Positions 19,602-27,379 of a stretch of DNA of 29,697 nt are shown piece by piece. The stretch's first letter is position 1, and every line of letters begins with the position of its first letter. The stretch is taken from NCBI RefSeq assembly GCF_025362455.1, contig NZ_JANYGJ010000007.1, positions 1-29,697 of the forward strand, given 5' to 3'. A program made the translations under genes and the position numbers. Origin of the DNA: Deinococcus sp. (lineage in GTDB: Bacteria > Deinococcota > Deinococci > Deinococcales > Deinococcaceae). A model generated the notes under the pieces. That model was not told the origin of the DNA. It worked only from the letters and a program-made list of their open reading frames with translations, and made no database searches.

Positions 19602-20534
19602 CTACTTCCCCATCAGCGCCAGCTCGCAGGCGATCTCCGCCGCCACGCGGGCATTGTTCTTCACCAGCGCGATGTTGGCGACCAGGCTGCGGCCCCCGGT
19701 GATCTCCACGATGCGGCCCAGCAGGTACGGCGTGGTGTCCTTGCCAGTCACCTTCAGCGCGGCCATGTCGCTCAGCGCCTGCTCGATCACGGGGTCGATT
19801 TCGCGGCGGGCGATCTCGGCCTCCAGGGGAATGGGATTGGCGATCAGGGCGCCGCCGCCCGACTGACCCGGCAGCGTCAGGCTCCACTGGGCATGCAGGG
19901 CGCGGGCGACCTCCGGGGCGCCTGTGGCCATCAGCGGCGACAGAAAGCCCGATTCACGGCTGTAGAAGGCCGGGAACTCGCGCACGCCGTAACCGATCAC
20001 CGGCACGCCCTGGGTTTCCAGATACTCCAGCGTCAGGCCGATGTCGAGGATGCTCTTGACCCCGGCGCTCACCACCGCCACCGGCGTGCGGGCCAGCTCC
20101 ATGAGGTCGGCGCTGATATCAAAGCTCTGGGCCGCGCCCCGGTGAACGCCCCCGGTGCCGCCTGTGGCAAAGACCCGGATTCCGGCCAGCGCCGCGACGC
20201 GCATAGTCGTCGCTACGGTGGTGGCGCCGTGCCGGGCCTGAGCCACCGTACCCGGCAGGTCGCGCAGGCTGATTTTTTGCACGGACTTATCGGTGCCCAT
20301 AATGTCGAGTTCGCCCTCGCTCAGCCCGGCTTTGAGGCGGCCCGCGATCACCGCGATGGTGGCGGGCACCGCTCCGGCTTCACGGATCAGGGCCTCGACT
20401 TCGCGGGCGGTCTGCACGTTCTGGGGGTAGGGCATGCCGTGGCTAATGATGGTGCTTTCCAGCGCCACCACCGGTTGAGCGTCGTGCAGGGCCTGGGCCA
20501 CTTCGGGGGCGTAATCGAGGAGGGGATGGGGCAT
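19602..20534 (-). CDS. psuG: Pseudouridine-5'-phosphate glycosidase
   Basis: It splits the C-C glycosidic bond of pseudouridine 5'-phosphate to uracil and ribose 5-phosphate. The 310-residue protein matches the IndA/PsuG family: VVALESTIISHGMPYPQN, TIAVIAGRLKAGLSE, ARHGATTVATTM, VFATGGTGGVHRGAAQSFDIS, VVSAGVKSILDI, GLTLEYLETQGVPVIGY and SLVANIALVKNNARVAA. I choose ATG 20534 because TACCCT ends seven bases before it; an in-frame ATG at 20564 would place that box inside the coding region. A PfkB kinase that is probably PsuK lies 640 bp upstream on the same strand. Confidence 0.94.
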   Translation of the reverse strand: MPHPLLDYAPEVAQALHDAQPVVALESTIISHGMPYPQNVQTAREVEALIREAGAVPATIAVIAGRLKAGLSEGELDIMGTDKSVQKISLRDLPGTVAQARHGATTVATTMRVAALAGIRVFATGGTGGVHRGAAQSFDISADLMELARTPVAVVSAGVKSILDIGLTLEYLETQGVPVIGYGVREFPAFYSRESGFLSPLMATGAPEVARALHAQWSLTLPGQSGGGALIANPIPLEAEIARREIDPVIEQALSDMAALKVTGKDTTPYLLGRIVEITGGRSLVANIALVKNNARVAAEIACELALMGK

Positions 20535-20541
20535 GGGGCTC

Positions 20542-20547
20542 AGGGTA
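20542..20547 (-). promoter_or_regulatory. -10 box of psuG
   Basis: TACCCT with seven bases to the chosen ATG; indicates psuG has its own leaderless transcript. Confidence 0.6.
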
Positions 20548-20648
20548 GCGTCTGGGCGGAGCATGTTTGTTCTGGACGGGGGGTAGGCGGGTGGGTTGCG
20601 TTTTTAGGCTTCATCTCGTTGCCAATGCGTCGGCTCCCCCAGCGGGCA

Positions 20649-20682
20649 GCGAGCAGGCCCGATAGGCGAGCAGGCCCGATAG
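20649..20682 (+). repeat. Two perfect 17-bp tandem copies
   Basis: GCGAGCAGGCCCGATAG occurs at 20649-20665 and 20666-20682 and runs directly into the 20-bp array that follows. Confidence 0.9.
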
Positions 20683-20762
20683 GTGCCGTTATGCTCAAGA
20701 CAGTGCCGTTGTGCTCAAGACGGTGCCGTTGTGCTCAAGACAGTGCCGTTGTGCACAAGCAG
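20683..20762 (+). repeat. Four-copy 20-bp tandem array
   Basis: Four head-to-tail units with consensus GTGCCGTTGTGCTCAAGACR begin at 20683, 20703, 20723 and 20743. Copies two and three differ at one base; the last is the most diverged. No spacers, so not a CRISPR. Likely a variable-number tandem repeat. Confidence 0.9.
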
Positions 20763-21173
20763 TCAGGCCCTTCGTCGTGAACGGACTGTCGTCATGAGCG
20801 GACACCCATGAGGGTGCCACTCCTCCCCTTGAGGACGCCTGCCCGCCCCTCACCTCTCTTGATTAGGCGACGTGTCAATAGAACCTTGGAGGGGGTTGGT
20901 CGCTGCGCTAGGCATGGTACTTCCGCATCGTCCCAGACGCACTTTATCTCACCGCGTTCTCCACATCGTGGCCGGTTCCGTGGGGCGCCCGTGCTCCGCA
21001 TCTGCACATAACTGACTTTGCTGGAAGGGAGTGGTTTACTTCAGCAGAAACGCGAAGCGGCGAAATAGGTTCTGAGGCGCCAACTTCCCTATTTTGTTCC
21101 GAGCATCTGCCCTGACTCACATCCCACACGCCGCTATTGGCTCTTGCTCCGTAAGCAGCGATTGACCCTCTGG
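20763..21173. other. Long intergenic region, no recognised gene
   Basis: Lower in GC than the flanking genes in parts (for example 21010-21110). Short open frames exist on both strands but none has a start signal or recognisable product. It may be a degraded insertion. It separates the probable psuK from psuG. Confidence 0.4.
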
Positions 21174-22145
21174 CTATCCTGCGGCCAGCACCGCCCGACC
21201 ACTTTCCCGCCTCAGCAGTTCCGTGCTCAGGTCCGCCCTCACCGCGCCGATGACTTCAGTGGTCAATGCGGCGCACAGATGCGCCTGGGCCAGTGCGCCC
21301 GGCCAGGGCAGACCGCCTTCGAGCGCGGCGATCAGTCCGGCCAGAAAGGCGTCCCCGGCGCCGGTCACGTCACGGACGCTGGCCCGGCGGGCGGGGGTCA
21401 GGAGCGGCTCGCCCTCCCCCACCAGCAGGCTGCCGCCGCGCCCCAGGGTGAGCAGCACCCACTGGGCGCTCAGGGTCCGCAGGAGCCGAGCGGCACCGAT
21501 CAGAGCGTCAGGGTCGTCTGAGAGGGTAGGCTCTCCCACCAGGGCGGCGAGTTCGGCGCGGTCAGGCGTGAGTAGCCACAGCGGGCGCCGGGGCGAGAGC
21601 AGCGGGCGCAGCTCAAGCGCTTTGGGCGCACTGACCGGCTCCAGCACCACCCGCAGACCGCGTTGCCAGGCCGCCTCCAGCAAAAAGTCGACCAGGGCAG
21701 GCGACAGGTTGGCGTCCACGATCAGCAGCCGGGCGTCGCCGAGCAGCGGCAACCAGGGCGCGGCGTCGGCAGGCGTCAGGGCGGCGGTGAGGGCCATGCT
21801 GCTCAGGCCGCAGTGCAGTTCACCGCGCTCGTCGAGGACCGCCAGGTAACTGCCGGTGGGGCCGGGGCGCCGCAGCACGCCGGAGATGTCCACGCCGCTG
21901 TGGCCCGCCTTATCCAGCAGGCTCTGACCGAAGGGGTCGTCACCGACCACGCCCAGCAGCCGCACCGGGTAGCCGAGTTGCGCCAGGTTCTGCGCCAGGT
22001 TGCGGCCCACGCCGCCCGGCGCGAATTCGGTCTGGGCCGGGTTGCTGGTGCCGGGGCGCAGCGCGGCGAACGGGCGGCTGAGGATGTCGATGTTCAGACC
22101 GCCCGCCACCACCACCGGGCCTGAACTGGATACGAAGGTCACCAC
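21174..22145 (-). CDS. psuK: PfkB-family kinase, probably pseudouridine kinase
   Basis: A 323-residue ribokinase/PfkB-family sugar or nucleoside kinase. The two family signatures are present: PGGVGRNLAQNLAQLG (near 47-62) and the C-terminal DVTGAGDAFLAGL, whose Asp is the catalytic base; VVAGGLNIDILSRP opens the domain. PsuK phosphorylates pseudouridine to pseudouridine 5'-phosphate, the substrate of PsuG. The assignment rests on PsuG being the next gene downstream; PfkB motifs alone do not give the substrate. Start is one of two consecutive GTG codons (22145 or 22142), five or eight bases after TACCAT. Confidence 0.8.
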   Translation of the reverse strand: MVTFVSSSGPVVVAGGLNIDILSRPFAALRPGTSNPAQTEFAPGGVGRNLAQNLAQLGYPVRLLGVVGDDPFGQSLLDKAGHSGVDISGVLRRPGPTGSYLAVLDERGELHCGLSSMALTAALTPADAAPWLPLLGDARLLIVDANLSPALVDFLLEAAWQRGLRVVLEPVSAPKALELRPLLSPRRPLWLLTPDRAELAALVGEPTLSDDPDALIGAARLLRTLSAQWVLLTLGRGGSLLVGEGEPLLTPARRASVRDVTGAGDAFLAGLIAALEGGLPWPGALAQAHLCAALTTEVIGAVRADLSTELLRRESGRAVLAAG

Positions 22146-22150
22146 GGGTC

Positions 22151-22156
22151 ATGGTA
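22151..22156 (-). promoter_or_regulatory. -10 box of psuK
   Basis: TACCAT five bases before GTG 22145. The heptad repeat at 22165-22192 occupies the -35 region. Confidence 0.55.
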
Positions 22157-22164
22157 GGGCATTT

Positions 22165-22200
22165 GGCTGGTGGCACGTAGCTGGTGGCTGGTGGGAAAAG
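22165..22200 (+). repeat. Heptad repeat with GGGAAAAG tail, upstream of psuK
   Basis: Units GGCTGGT, GGCACGT, AGCTGGT and GGCTGGT, then GGGAAAAG, fill the 56-bp gap between the ABC transporter stop and the psuK promoter. Confidence 0.75.
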
Positions 22201-22201
22201 C

Positions 22202-24031
22202 TCAGGACGGTGCAGGTATGCCCCGCAGGGCCCGCTCGCTGCGAAATTGCAGGTCGTACAGGTCTTTGTAGAGCCCGCCCTCGGCGATCAGCTCGGTGTG
22301 GGTGCCGCGCTGGACGATCATTCCGGCGTCCATCACCACGATCAGGTCGGCGGCGCGGATGGTGCTCAGGCGGTGGGCGATGACGAAACTGGTGCGGCCC
22401 ACCATCAGCGTCTCCAGCGCGGCCTGGACCAGCGCCTCGGATTCGTTGTCGAGCGCACTGGTGGCCTCGTCCAGAATCAGGATGCGCGGATTTTTGAGAA
22501 TGGCGCGGGCGATGGCGATGCGCTGGCGCTGCCCACCCGACAGCTTGACGCCGCGCTCGCCCACCGCCGTATCAAAGCCCTGCGGCAACTTGAGAATAAA
22601 CTCCTCGGCGTTGGCCGAACGCGCCGCCTCACGGACCTGCTGGGGCGTGGCGTCACGGCGGCCATACAGGATGTTTTCCGAGACGCTGCCGGAAAACAGC
22701 AGGGTCTCCTGCGGCACCAGCCCCACCTGCGAGCGCAACTCGGCCAGATCGAGACGGCGGAGGTCCACGCCGTCGACCTTCAGCGAGCCGCCCGACACGT
22801 CGTAAAAGCGCGGCAGCAGACTGACCAGCGTGGACTTGCCCGCGCCGCTGGGGCCGACCAGCGCCACCGTCTGACCCGGCGAGACGTCCAGGTTAAGGCT
22901 GCGCAGGGTGGGGCCACCGAGCTCCTCGCCGTAGCGAAACGAGACGTCATTAAAGCTGACCTGGCCGCTCAGGCGCCCCACGGCCAGGGGCTCGGCGGCG
23001 CCCGGCAGGTCCGAGTCGATATCCAGCAGCTCGAAGATGCGCGACGAGGCGCCCAGGGCTTCTTGCACCTGGCTGAAGATGCCCGCTAGGCCCCCGACGT
23101 TGAGCCCGACCTGAAGCGCGTAGAACAGGAAGCTGACCAGCTTGCCGGGCGTGATCTCGCCGGTCAGCACCTGGCGCCCGCCGTACCACAACACGCCCGC
23201 CAGGCTGCCGAAGGCCAGAAAGGTCATGATGCCGATCAGCAGCGAGGTCAGGCGGATGCGCGTCAGCGAGGCGCGGTAGGAGGCCTCCACCGCCACGGTG
23301 TAGCGCTCGGCTTCCAGGCTCTCGGCGGTAAAGCTCTGCACCACCCGCACGCCGCTGATGGCCTCCTCGGCGCTGGCGCTGGCCGCCGCCACCCGGTCTT
23401 GCACCTCGCGGGCGGCCTTGCGGATGCGAAACCCGATGATGAAGGCCGTGGCGATGATGATGGGAATGAGCGCCAGCGTGAACAGGCTCAGGCGAAAGCT
23501 GGTCAGGATCATCAGCGTGACGGCGCCGATCAGCGTCACGACCTGGCTGAGCAGTTGAGACAGGGCGCTGCTGACCACGCCCTGCACCGTGGACACGTCG
23601 CTGGTCAGGCGGCTGGTGAGCTCTCCAGTGCGCCGAGAGGCAAAAAAGCGCGGGCTGAGCGTCAGCAGATGCGTGAAGACCGCCCGGCGCAGATCGGCGA
23701 TGACCCGCACGCCCACGCGGGCGATCAGGAAGCTTTGCAGCGCCGTGAGCATTGCCACCACCGCAAAAATAGCCAGCAGCAGCAGCACGATCTGGTCGAG
23801 CGGCCCGGTGCCGGACCCGGTTTTCAGGAACGAGGCGTCGATCAGGTTGCCGAACAGTTTGGGAAACACCAGGCTCAGCCCCGCCGAGAACAGCGTGGTC
23901 AGGATGCCCAGCGAGAGCCCCAGGGCGTAGGGCCGCACGTAGCGCAGCAGCCGCCACAGGTTGGCCGGGTCGCGCACGGGAGGACCGGTAGTGGACGAAT
24001 CTGGGCGGGCCGAACCGGGGCGGGAGAACAT
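22202..24031 (-). CDS. ABC exporter half-transporter (MsbA/LmrA-like)
   Basis: A 609-residue fusion of a six-helix membrane domain (about 30-330, with helices in LSLGILTTLFSAGLSLVFP and IVLLLLAIFAVVAMLTAL) and a nucleotide-binding domain. The ATPase part has Walker A GPSGAGKST, Q-loop VPQETLLF, signature LSGGQRQRIAIARA, Walker B ILILDEATSALD and the H-loop IAHRLST. It would work as a dimer exporting lipids, peptides or drugs; substrate unknown. I place the start at ATG 24031: TACGCT with an extended TG lies six bases upstream, and the longer frame to 24118 only translates a GC-rich tandem repeat. The psuK gene follows but has its own -10 box. Confidence 0.93.
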   Translation of the reverse strand: MFSRPGSARPDSSTTGPPVRDPANLWRLLRYVRPYALGLSLGILTTLFSAGLSLVFPKLFGNLIDASFLKTGSGTGPLDQIVLLLLAIFAVVAMLTALQSFLIARVGVRVIADLRRAVFTHLLTLSPRFFASRRTGELTSRLTSDVSTVQGVVSSALSQLLSQVVTLIGAVTLMILTSFRLSLFTLALIPIIIATAFIIGFRIRKAAREVQDRVAAASASAEEAISGVRVVQSFTAESLEAERYTVAVEASYRASLTRIRLTSLLIGIMTFLAFGSLAGVLWYGGRQVLTGEITPGKLVSFLFYALQVGLNVGGLAGIFSQVQEALGASSRIFELLDIDSDLPGAAEPLAVGRLSGQVSFNDVSFRYGEELGGPTLRSLNLDVSPGQTVALVGPSGAGKSTLVSLLPRFYDVSGGSLKVDGVDLRRLDLAELRSQVGLVPQETLLFSGSVSENILYGRRDATPQQVREAARSANAEEFILKLPQGFDTAVGERGVKLSGGQRQRIAIARAILKNPRILILDEATSALDNESEALVQAALETLMVGRTSFVIAHRLSTIRAADLIVVMDAGMIVQRGTHTELIAEGGLYKDLYDLQFRSERALRGIPAPS

Positions 24032-24037
24032 GCGCTG

Positions 24038-24046
24038 AGCGTAGCA
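24038..24046 (-). promoter_or_regulatory. Extended -10 box of the ABC transporter
   Basis: TGC TACGCT on the - strand, six bases before ATG 24031. The -35 position falls in a G-rich (+ strand) block. Confidence 0.65.
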
Positions 24047-24058
24047 CCGGGCGGGGCG

Positions 24059-24109
24059 GGGTACTGGGCAGGGCAGGGTACTGGGCAGGGCGGGGTACTG
24101 GGCAGGGCG
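24059..24109 (+). repeat. Three-copy 17-bp G-rich tandem repeat
   Basis: Units GGGTACTGGGCAGGGCR at 24059, 24076 and 24093, flanked by further GGGG runs from 24049. The many GGG tracts with short loops meet the G-quadruplex rule on the + strand, directly upstream of the ABC transporter -10. Confidence 0.85.
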
Positions 24110-24124
24110 GGGCACCACTCAACT

Positions 24125-24249
24125 AGAGCAGATGTCATAAAAAGACCCTTTTTATGACCGAGCGGAGCGAGTAGTTTTGACTGAGTAGGACGCAGAATGG
24201 AGGCACGGGGAGGCTGTTTTCCCCGTGGCGTAATTCGGAGTACTGCTCT
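24125..24249 (+). mobile_element. 125-bp MITE-like repeat, copy 2
   Basis: Same ends (AGAGCAG...CTGCTCT) and length as copy 1, differing from it at only a few sites outside the hairpin centre, which here reads GACCC. It lies between the divergent ABC transporter and diguanylate cyclase genes. Confidence 0.85.
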
Positions 24250-24307
24250 GGTGTGCTCCTGAGAGTGATTGTTCACCGCTCACGCGCAGCCGGGCAGGCA
24301 AACACCG

Positions 24308-24319
24308 TAGGATGAGAGG
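24308..24319 (+). promoter_or_regulatory. -10 box and ribosome site of the diguanylate cyclase
   Basis: TAGGAT (24308-24313) is followed by GAGAGG (24314-24319) and ATG at 24325. Either a very short leader or a ribosome site would explain the start. Confidence 0.4.
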
Positions 24320-24324
24320 CAGCT

Positions 24325-25569
24325 ATGTTCCGTTTTCAGCAGTCGTCGCCACCCCGACCCGACGGTCTGGGCCTGGTGACGCTTCGCCGCCGTGGATTCA
24401 GCGTGCTGGCGCCGCTGACGGCTCTGGCGGCCATTACGGCGCTGATTCTGGAACGGCGCAGCATGGACCCGCTCGACCTGGTGGCGCTGCCCACGCTGGC
24501 CGCCCTGATGCTGATTATCGAGCTGGCGCTGCGGCTGGGCAGACTGCGGCTCGGCCAGGCGCTGGCCAGCGCTTACCTGATCTGCACGGCGTACATGCTG
24601 GCGCTGTTTTACCACCAGTTTTCATCGTTCGTGCCCCGCTACCAGATGCTCAGCGAGGGCGTGCTGTGGTTTCCAGCGCTGTACATGGTGGCCTTTTTGA
24701 CCTGGCCGCTGCGGCGGGCCTCACAGATCGTGACCGCCCTGATCGGGCTGAACCTGGTCATCGCGGCGGCGCATCTGTGGCCGCTGTGGCAGCTCGGAAT
24801 GCTCACAGACCGGTTGCTGGCCTCGGTCAGTCAGTTTTTCCTGTCGGGCATCCTGATCGCGCTGATCCAGTACGTCGGCGCCAGCGCCCGGCGGCAGTAC
24901 GAGGAGATGCGGCGGCTGGCCTACGTCGATACGCTGACCGATCTGCCCAACCGCCGCGCCGCCCAGAACATGCTCGAGCGCCTGAGCGACGCCGGGCTGC
25001 CCTACGCCGTGGTGATGTATGACCTCGACCATTTCAAGATGGTCAACGAGAAACACGGCCACGGCGAGGGCGACCGGGTGCTGGCCCAGAGCGCTCAACT
25101 GACCGGCCAGCGCCTGGCCAAAACGCACCTGCTGGCCCGCTGGGGCGGCGAGGAATTTCTGATGATCTTGCCCGCGCTGAGCAGCCAGGAGGCCCGCGCC
25201 GTGGCCGAACGCGCCCGCCTGAGCCTGGCCGATCACCACTTCGGGCCGGTCGGTCAGGTGACGGCCACCTTCGGCGTCGCCGAGACCTCCGCGCATGACG
25301 ACGCCGCGCCGCAGCAGAAGCTGGAAAGCGTGCTGCTGCGGGCCGACACCGCGCTGCGCAGCGCCAAACTGGGCGGGCGCAACCAGGTCCGGGTGGCGCT
25401 GGAGCCGGGGCCGCTGCCGGACTCACCCGCCGCCGAGCCGGAGCGCCCGCCCGCAGGCAAGGGTGTGGCGTCCACGCCGGAAAGGTCGGGGCAAGGCGGC
25501 TCGGTGCCAGACAGCTCAGTGCCAGACATCTCGGTGCCAGACGGCTCAGTACCAGACGGCTCGCTCTAA
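24325..25569 (+). CDS. Membrane-bound diguanylate cyclase (GGDEF)
   Basis: It makes cyclic di-GMP from two GTP. The 414-residue protein has about six membrane helices (about 25-185) and then a GGDEF domain (about 195-360) with YVDTLTDLPNRRA, the metal/substrate loop YDLDHFKMVNEKHGHGEGD and the active motif RWGGEEF (GGEEF at 274-278). The inhibitory I-site RxxD is replaced by AKTH (265-268), so product feedback at that site is not expected. The C-terminal 50 residues are disordered, Pro-rich, and end in four SVPD-x pentapeptides encoded by 15-bp tandem repeats. No EAL domain. It is a single gene between divergent and convergent neighbours. Confidence 0.93.
   Translation: MFRFQQSSPPRPDGLGLVTLRRRGFSVLAPLTALAAITALILERRSMDPLDLVALPTLAALMLIIELALRLGRLRLGQALASAYLICTAYMLALFYHQFSSFVPRYQMLSEGVLWFPALYMVAFLTWPLRRASQIVTALIGLNLVIAAAHLWPLWQLGMLTDRLLASVSQFFLSGILIALIQYVGASARRQYEEMRRLAYVDTLTDLPNRRAAQNMLERLSDAGLPYAVVMYDLDHFKMVNEKHGHGEGDRVLAQSAQLTGQRLAKTHLLARWGGEEFLMILPALSSQEARAVAERARLSLADHHFGPVGQVTATFGVAETSAHDDAAPQQKLESVLLRADTALRSAKLGGRNQVRVALEPGPLPDSPAAEPERPPAGKGVASTPERSGQGGSVPDSSVPDISVPDGSVPDGSL
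25501..25560 (+). repeat. Four-copy 15-bp coding tandem repeat
   Basis: Units like TCGGTGCCAGACGGC at 25501, 25516, 25531 and 25546 encode SVPDS, SVPDI, SVPDG, SVPDG at the C-terminus of the diguanylate cyclase. Length variation would stay in frame. Confidence 0.85.
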
Positions 25570-25897
25570 ATCCAGCGTCCTGCAACTTCTGTTGCCCCGG
25601 CCCCCAGCTTGCACAGGGGCAACTGGGCCAGCTCCTCTCCACAACTGGCAGAACGCTGCGCTCAGGACGCCATCAGCGGGCAGGTTGTCATGAGCTTGCC
25701 GAAGTCTCCCGACCTCCCAGCGGACGCAGCGAGCATGACAGGGCCTCTCTCGGCCCACTGGCAAGCTCCCCGGCCACGGTAGACCCTTCAGTGCGTTCGG
25801 GGTAAAGGACTCAGCCCCTGCGGATGCCTCGCAGACCGGCTTGCAGAGGGGGTGACGGGGCGAACTCCGCCGCACAACGTTCAGAACGCTGCGCCCA
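25570..25897. repeat. Structured intergenic region with a diverged direct repeat
   Basis: A segment at about 25605-25663 recurs imperfectly at about 25837-25895 (shared AGAACGCTGCGC, GCTTGCA, CACAAC). Between them are inverted pairs TGTCATG (25687) / CATGACA (25733) and GAGCTTGCC (25692) / GGCAAGCTC (25760). I find no gene and no standard terminator for the two convergent neighbours. It looks like a decayed dispersed repeat. Confidence 0.45.
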
Positions 25898-27016
25898 TCA
25901 GATTCGGCTCCGCTGCGCAGCCTGAATCAGCGTCTGGGCAGCGTGGTTCACCTCTTCTTGCGTCGTCGCCGCGCCGAAACTCAGGCGCACGGTGGCGCGG
26001 GCGTCGGGGTCGCTCAGGCCCAGGGCGCTCAGCACGTGGCTGGGCTGCATGGTGCCCGCCGCGCAGGCGCTGCCCAGCGAGGCGCAGATTCCGGCGAAAT
26101 CCAGATTCATCAGCAGCGCCTCGCCGTCGGTGCCGGGCGCCGTGAACGAGACGATTTTGGGGCTGCCGGACGGCGTGTGGTTGGGCCGCAGCATCTGGGC
26201 ATGCGGGGCCAGATGGGCGGTGAACTGGTCGCTGAGGGCGCGCAGGTGGGCGTAGGTGCGCGGCTGCCCGGACACGGCCTGCTGCAAGCTCAGACCCGCC
26301 GCGTAGACGCCCGGCGCGTTCTGGGTGCCGCTGCGCAGGCCCTTTTCCTGAGCGCCGCCGAGCAGCATCGGTGAGAGGTCCAGGCCGCGCCGCAGGTACA
26401 GAAAGCCCACGCCCAACGGCCCGCCCCACTTGTGGGCGCTGAAACTGGCGAAGTCCACCTTCCAGCCGCTCAGAGCCAGCGGCAGCACGCCCGGCGACTG
26501 CACCGCGTCGGTGTGAAACAAAGCGCCGCCCGCGTGCGCGACCCCGGCCAGCGCGGCGACGTTTTGCACGGCCCCGACCTCGTTGTTGGCGTGATGGATG
26601 CTGACCAGTCGGGTGCCCACGCGCATGGCCTGGCGCAGTTGTTCGGCTTCGATCACGCCGCCCGGCCCCGGCGTCAGGTAGCTCACGTCCACGCCGCGCC
26701 GCGCCAGCAGCCGGGCCGGAGCCAGCACCGCCGAATGCTCGATTGAGGAGGTAATCAAATGGCCCTGACCGTCCGCGAAGCAGGACAGCAGCACCTGATT
26801 GTCGGCCTCGGTGCCGCCGCCCGTGGCGATCAAGGTCAGCGGATGCACGCCCAGCGCCGCCGCCGCCGCCGCCCGGCCCTCTTCGAGCAGCTCACGGGCC
26901 GCCTGCCCCGCTGAGTGGACGCTGGCCGGATTACCCACCACCCCGGCGGCGCGAACATACGCCGAGAGCGCCAGCTCGGTCATCGGGTGGGTGGCGGCGT
27001 AGTCGAGGTAGATCAC
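25898..27016 (-). CDS. Cysteine desulfurase (NifS/IscS family)
   Basis: A PLP enzyme that takes sulfur from cysteine as an enzyme-bound persulfide for Fe-S clusters or tRNA thiolation. The 372-residue protein shows YLDYAATHP at the start, IEHSAVL, HHANNEVGAVQN, FHTDAVQS, the PLP lysine in SFSAHKWGGPLGVGFL, GGAQEKGLRSGTQN and the catalytic Cys in GSACAAGTMQPSHVL. The short segment between Ser and Cys is of the IscS/NifS (group I) type. Start is GTG 27016, six bases after TAGTTT. No scaffold gene (iscU) or tRNA-modification gene (mnmA) is adjacent, so whether it serves Fe-S assembly or thiolation cannot be decided. Confidence 0.94.
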   Translation of the reverse strand: MIYLDYAATHPMTELALSAYVRAAGVVGNPASVHSAGQAARELLEEGRAAAAAALGVHPLTLIATGGGTEADNQVLLSCFADGQGHLITSSIEHSAVLAPARLLARRGVDVSYLTPGPGGVIEAEQLRQAMRVGTRLVSIHHANNEVGAVQNVAALAGVAHAGGALFHTDAVQSPGVLPLALSGWKVDFASFSAHKWGGPLGVGFLYLRRGLDLSPMLLGGAQEKGLRSGTQNAPGVYAAGLSLQQAVSGQPRTYAHLRALSDQFTAHLAPHAQMLRPNHTPSGSPKIVSFTAPGTDGEALLMNLDFAGICASLGSACAAGTMQPSHVLSALGLSDPDARATVRLSFGAATTQEEVNHAAQTLIQAAQRSRI

Positions 27017-27022
27017 AGCAGT

Positions 27023-27028
27023 AAACTA
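27023..27028 (-). promoter_or_regulatory. -10 box of the cysteine desulfurase
   Basis: TAGTTT with six bases to the GTG start; leaderless arrangement. Confidence 0.6.
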
Positions 27029-27061
27029 GCGCGGCGCAGGCGGGCAAAATGGACTCAGGCT

Positions 27062-27379
27062 CTACCTTCGCAGGGGCCACTCCATTGCCAGCGTCCAGAG
27101 CGAGGCGCCGGGTGGACTGGACGCTGCACGAAGCTCCGCATCCAGCGCTGACACTTCCTGGTCCGTCGCCGCCGCCGTCCCCGTGACGACAACCTGATCT
27201 GGACGAAACCACCCACCGCGCTGTACTCCCAGCTTGTACCGAACGCCAGAAGTATCAGTCAGCGTCGCCTCCCCGCTCTCCACCTCCGGCACTTCGATAT
27301 AACTGAGCGCCAGGCTGAGCGTTGCGAACACCAGCAAATCACCGTCGTACTGGACGATGTACAGCGCTTGTGCGCTCAT
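27062..27379 (-). CDS. Small unknown protein coupled to the PASTA protein
   Basis: A 105-residue soluble protein (begins MSAQALYIVQYDGDLLVF) with alternating hydrophobic residues that suggest beta strands, then an Ala/Ser/Glu-rich helix and a basic end. No known domain is recognised. Its ATG overlaps the stop of the PASTA-protein gene by four bases (ATGA), so it is co-translated and may act with it. It is followed 45 bp later by the cysteine desulfurase gene, which has its own -10 box. Confidence 0.7.
   Translation of the reverse strand: MSAQALYIVQYDGDLLVFATLSLALSYIEVPEVESGEATLTDTSGVRYKLGVQRGGWFRPDQVVVTGTAAATDQEVSALDAELRAASSPPGASLWTLAMEWPLRR

Noticed and set aside
20683..20762. CRISPR-like array
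   Set aside because: Units are directly head to tail, 20 bp, with no unique spacers and no cas genes nearby.
19338..20780. 480-codon open frame on the + strand
   Set aside because: Mostly antisense to psuG and running through tandem repeats; no start signal and no recognisable domain.
20792..21129. Short frames between psuG and psuK as a possible transposase remnant
   Set aside because: No transposase motif or terminal inverted repeat could be found in either strand; left as unexplained intergenic sequence.
25546..25875. 109-codon - strand frame after the diguanylate cyclase gene
   Set aside because: It crosses the diverged direct repeat and the 3' end of the neighbouring gene, with no start signal; more likely chance in a repeat region.
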